Positions 63,796 to 64,000 of a stretch of 64,000 bases of DNA are shown here, in pieces. This DNA is from Limnohabitans curvus (GTDB lineage: Bacteria > Pseudomonadota > Gammaproteobacteria > Burkholderiales > Burkholderiaceae_C): positions 2,666,001-2,730,000 of the forward strand of contig NZ_NESP01000001.1 in the NCBI RefSeq assembly GCF_003063475.1, written 5' to 3'. Positions within the stretch are counted from its first letter, which is position 1; every line of letters starts with the position of its first letter. The translations under genes were made by a program, and so were the position numbers. The notes beneath the pieces were generated by a model. It made no database searches. It worked only from the letters and a program-made list of their open reading frames with translations, and had not been told where the DNA came from.

Positions 63796-64000
63796 AGAAA
63801 ATGTTTTTTTCTTTGCTGGCATGCGTTTGCGTGACTGCATGGTGTGTTGAACCTTCGGTGAATGCCGCTGCGCCAGCATCTGGCGTGGTCGCGAGTCAGC
63901 CCTTGTCTGGTTTTCCATCGGATGCCGAACGCAACGAAGAACGCGTCCGCTTGACACGTGAACGCCAAGCACTCGAAGACAAATACAGACAAGAGATGAA
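63792..64000 (+). CDS. secreted coiled-coil protein, N-terminal part (continues beyond window)
   Basis: The ATG overlaps the zapE stop (ATGA). The visible 69 residues start with a signal peptide (MKKMFFSLLACVCVTAWC), then an Ala/Pro/Ser spacer and a charged helical segment ending ERQALEDKYRQEM. The frame is open at the window edge. No family can be named. Confidence 0.65.
   Translation, partial: MKKMFFSLLACVCVTAWCVEPSVNAAAPASGVVASQPLSGFPSDAERNEERVRLTRERQALEDKYRQEM

Overview
The window looks like chromosomal DNA of a beta-proteobacterium of the order Burkholderiales, most likely Comamonadaceae (Limnohabitans/Rhodoferax-like). The reasons are the gene content and order: a phasin, an aceE-aceF-lpdA cluster whose E3 carries its own lipoyl domain, a FixJ-type two-component pair divergent from aceE, an odhA-odhB-lpd-zapE run, and a lone prpE. 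The assignment is by recognition of protein families, not by a database search.

Layout. 1-8504: housekeeping genes (MAPEG tail, small secreted Gly/His-rich protein, DnaQ-like exonuclease, MFS exporter, secreted PLD nuclease, phasin, FAD oxidoreductase, NlpC/P60 lipoprotein, pyrD, rpiA, SDR). 8520-14760 (minus strand): oligopeptidase A, folD, and a response regulator/PAS histidine kinase operon. 14914-21156: pyruvate dehydrogenase complex E1, E2, E3, transcribed away from the kinase and a plausible target of it. 21166-38825: an accessory defence island. It holds a Fic protein, a complete type I restriction-modification system (hsdM, a tiny ORF, hsdS, hsdR), a broken ORF6N gene, a 2141-aa nuclease-STAND ATPase resembling Avs antiphage sensors, a small overlapping partner gene, and a DUF2130 coiled-coil protein. 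The left edge is marked by a second, diverged copy of the lpdA 3' end whose last 33 bp are identical to the native end. 38834-45531 (minus strand): a long run holding an unknown protein, an RNase D-like exonuclease, YlqF GTPase, a DTW-domain tRNA modification enzyme, three uncharacterised proteins, a J-domain protein and an acetyltransferase. 45655-54823: dusC, an MFS transporter, ycaO, an acyl-CoA synthetase, a pseudouridine-synthase homologue with Glu in place of the catalytic Asp, an NlpC/P60 peptidase and an isochorismatase-like hydrolase. 54916-64000: prpE, the 2-oxoglutarate dehydrogenase complex (odhA, odhB, lpd), zapE, and the start of a secreted protein.

How it fits together: two complete 2-oxoacid dehydrogenase complexes, each with its own E3, flank the defence island and the tRNA/translation genes. 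The most interesting part is 30226-37258 (candidate two-gene STAND nuclease defence system). Next are the lpdA-tail duplication and operator-like repeats around fic, and the structured leader upstream of odhA.

No rRNA, tRNA, CRISPR array, integrase, transposase or insertion sequence was recognised. The only stretch over 300 bases without an intact gene is 29864-30225, which holds the ORF6N remnant.
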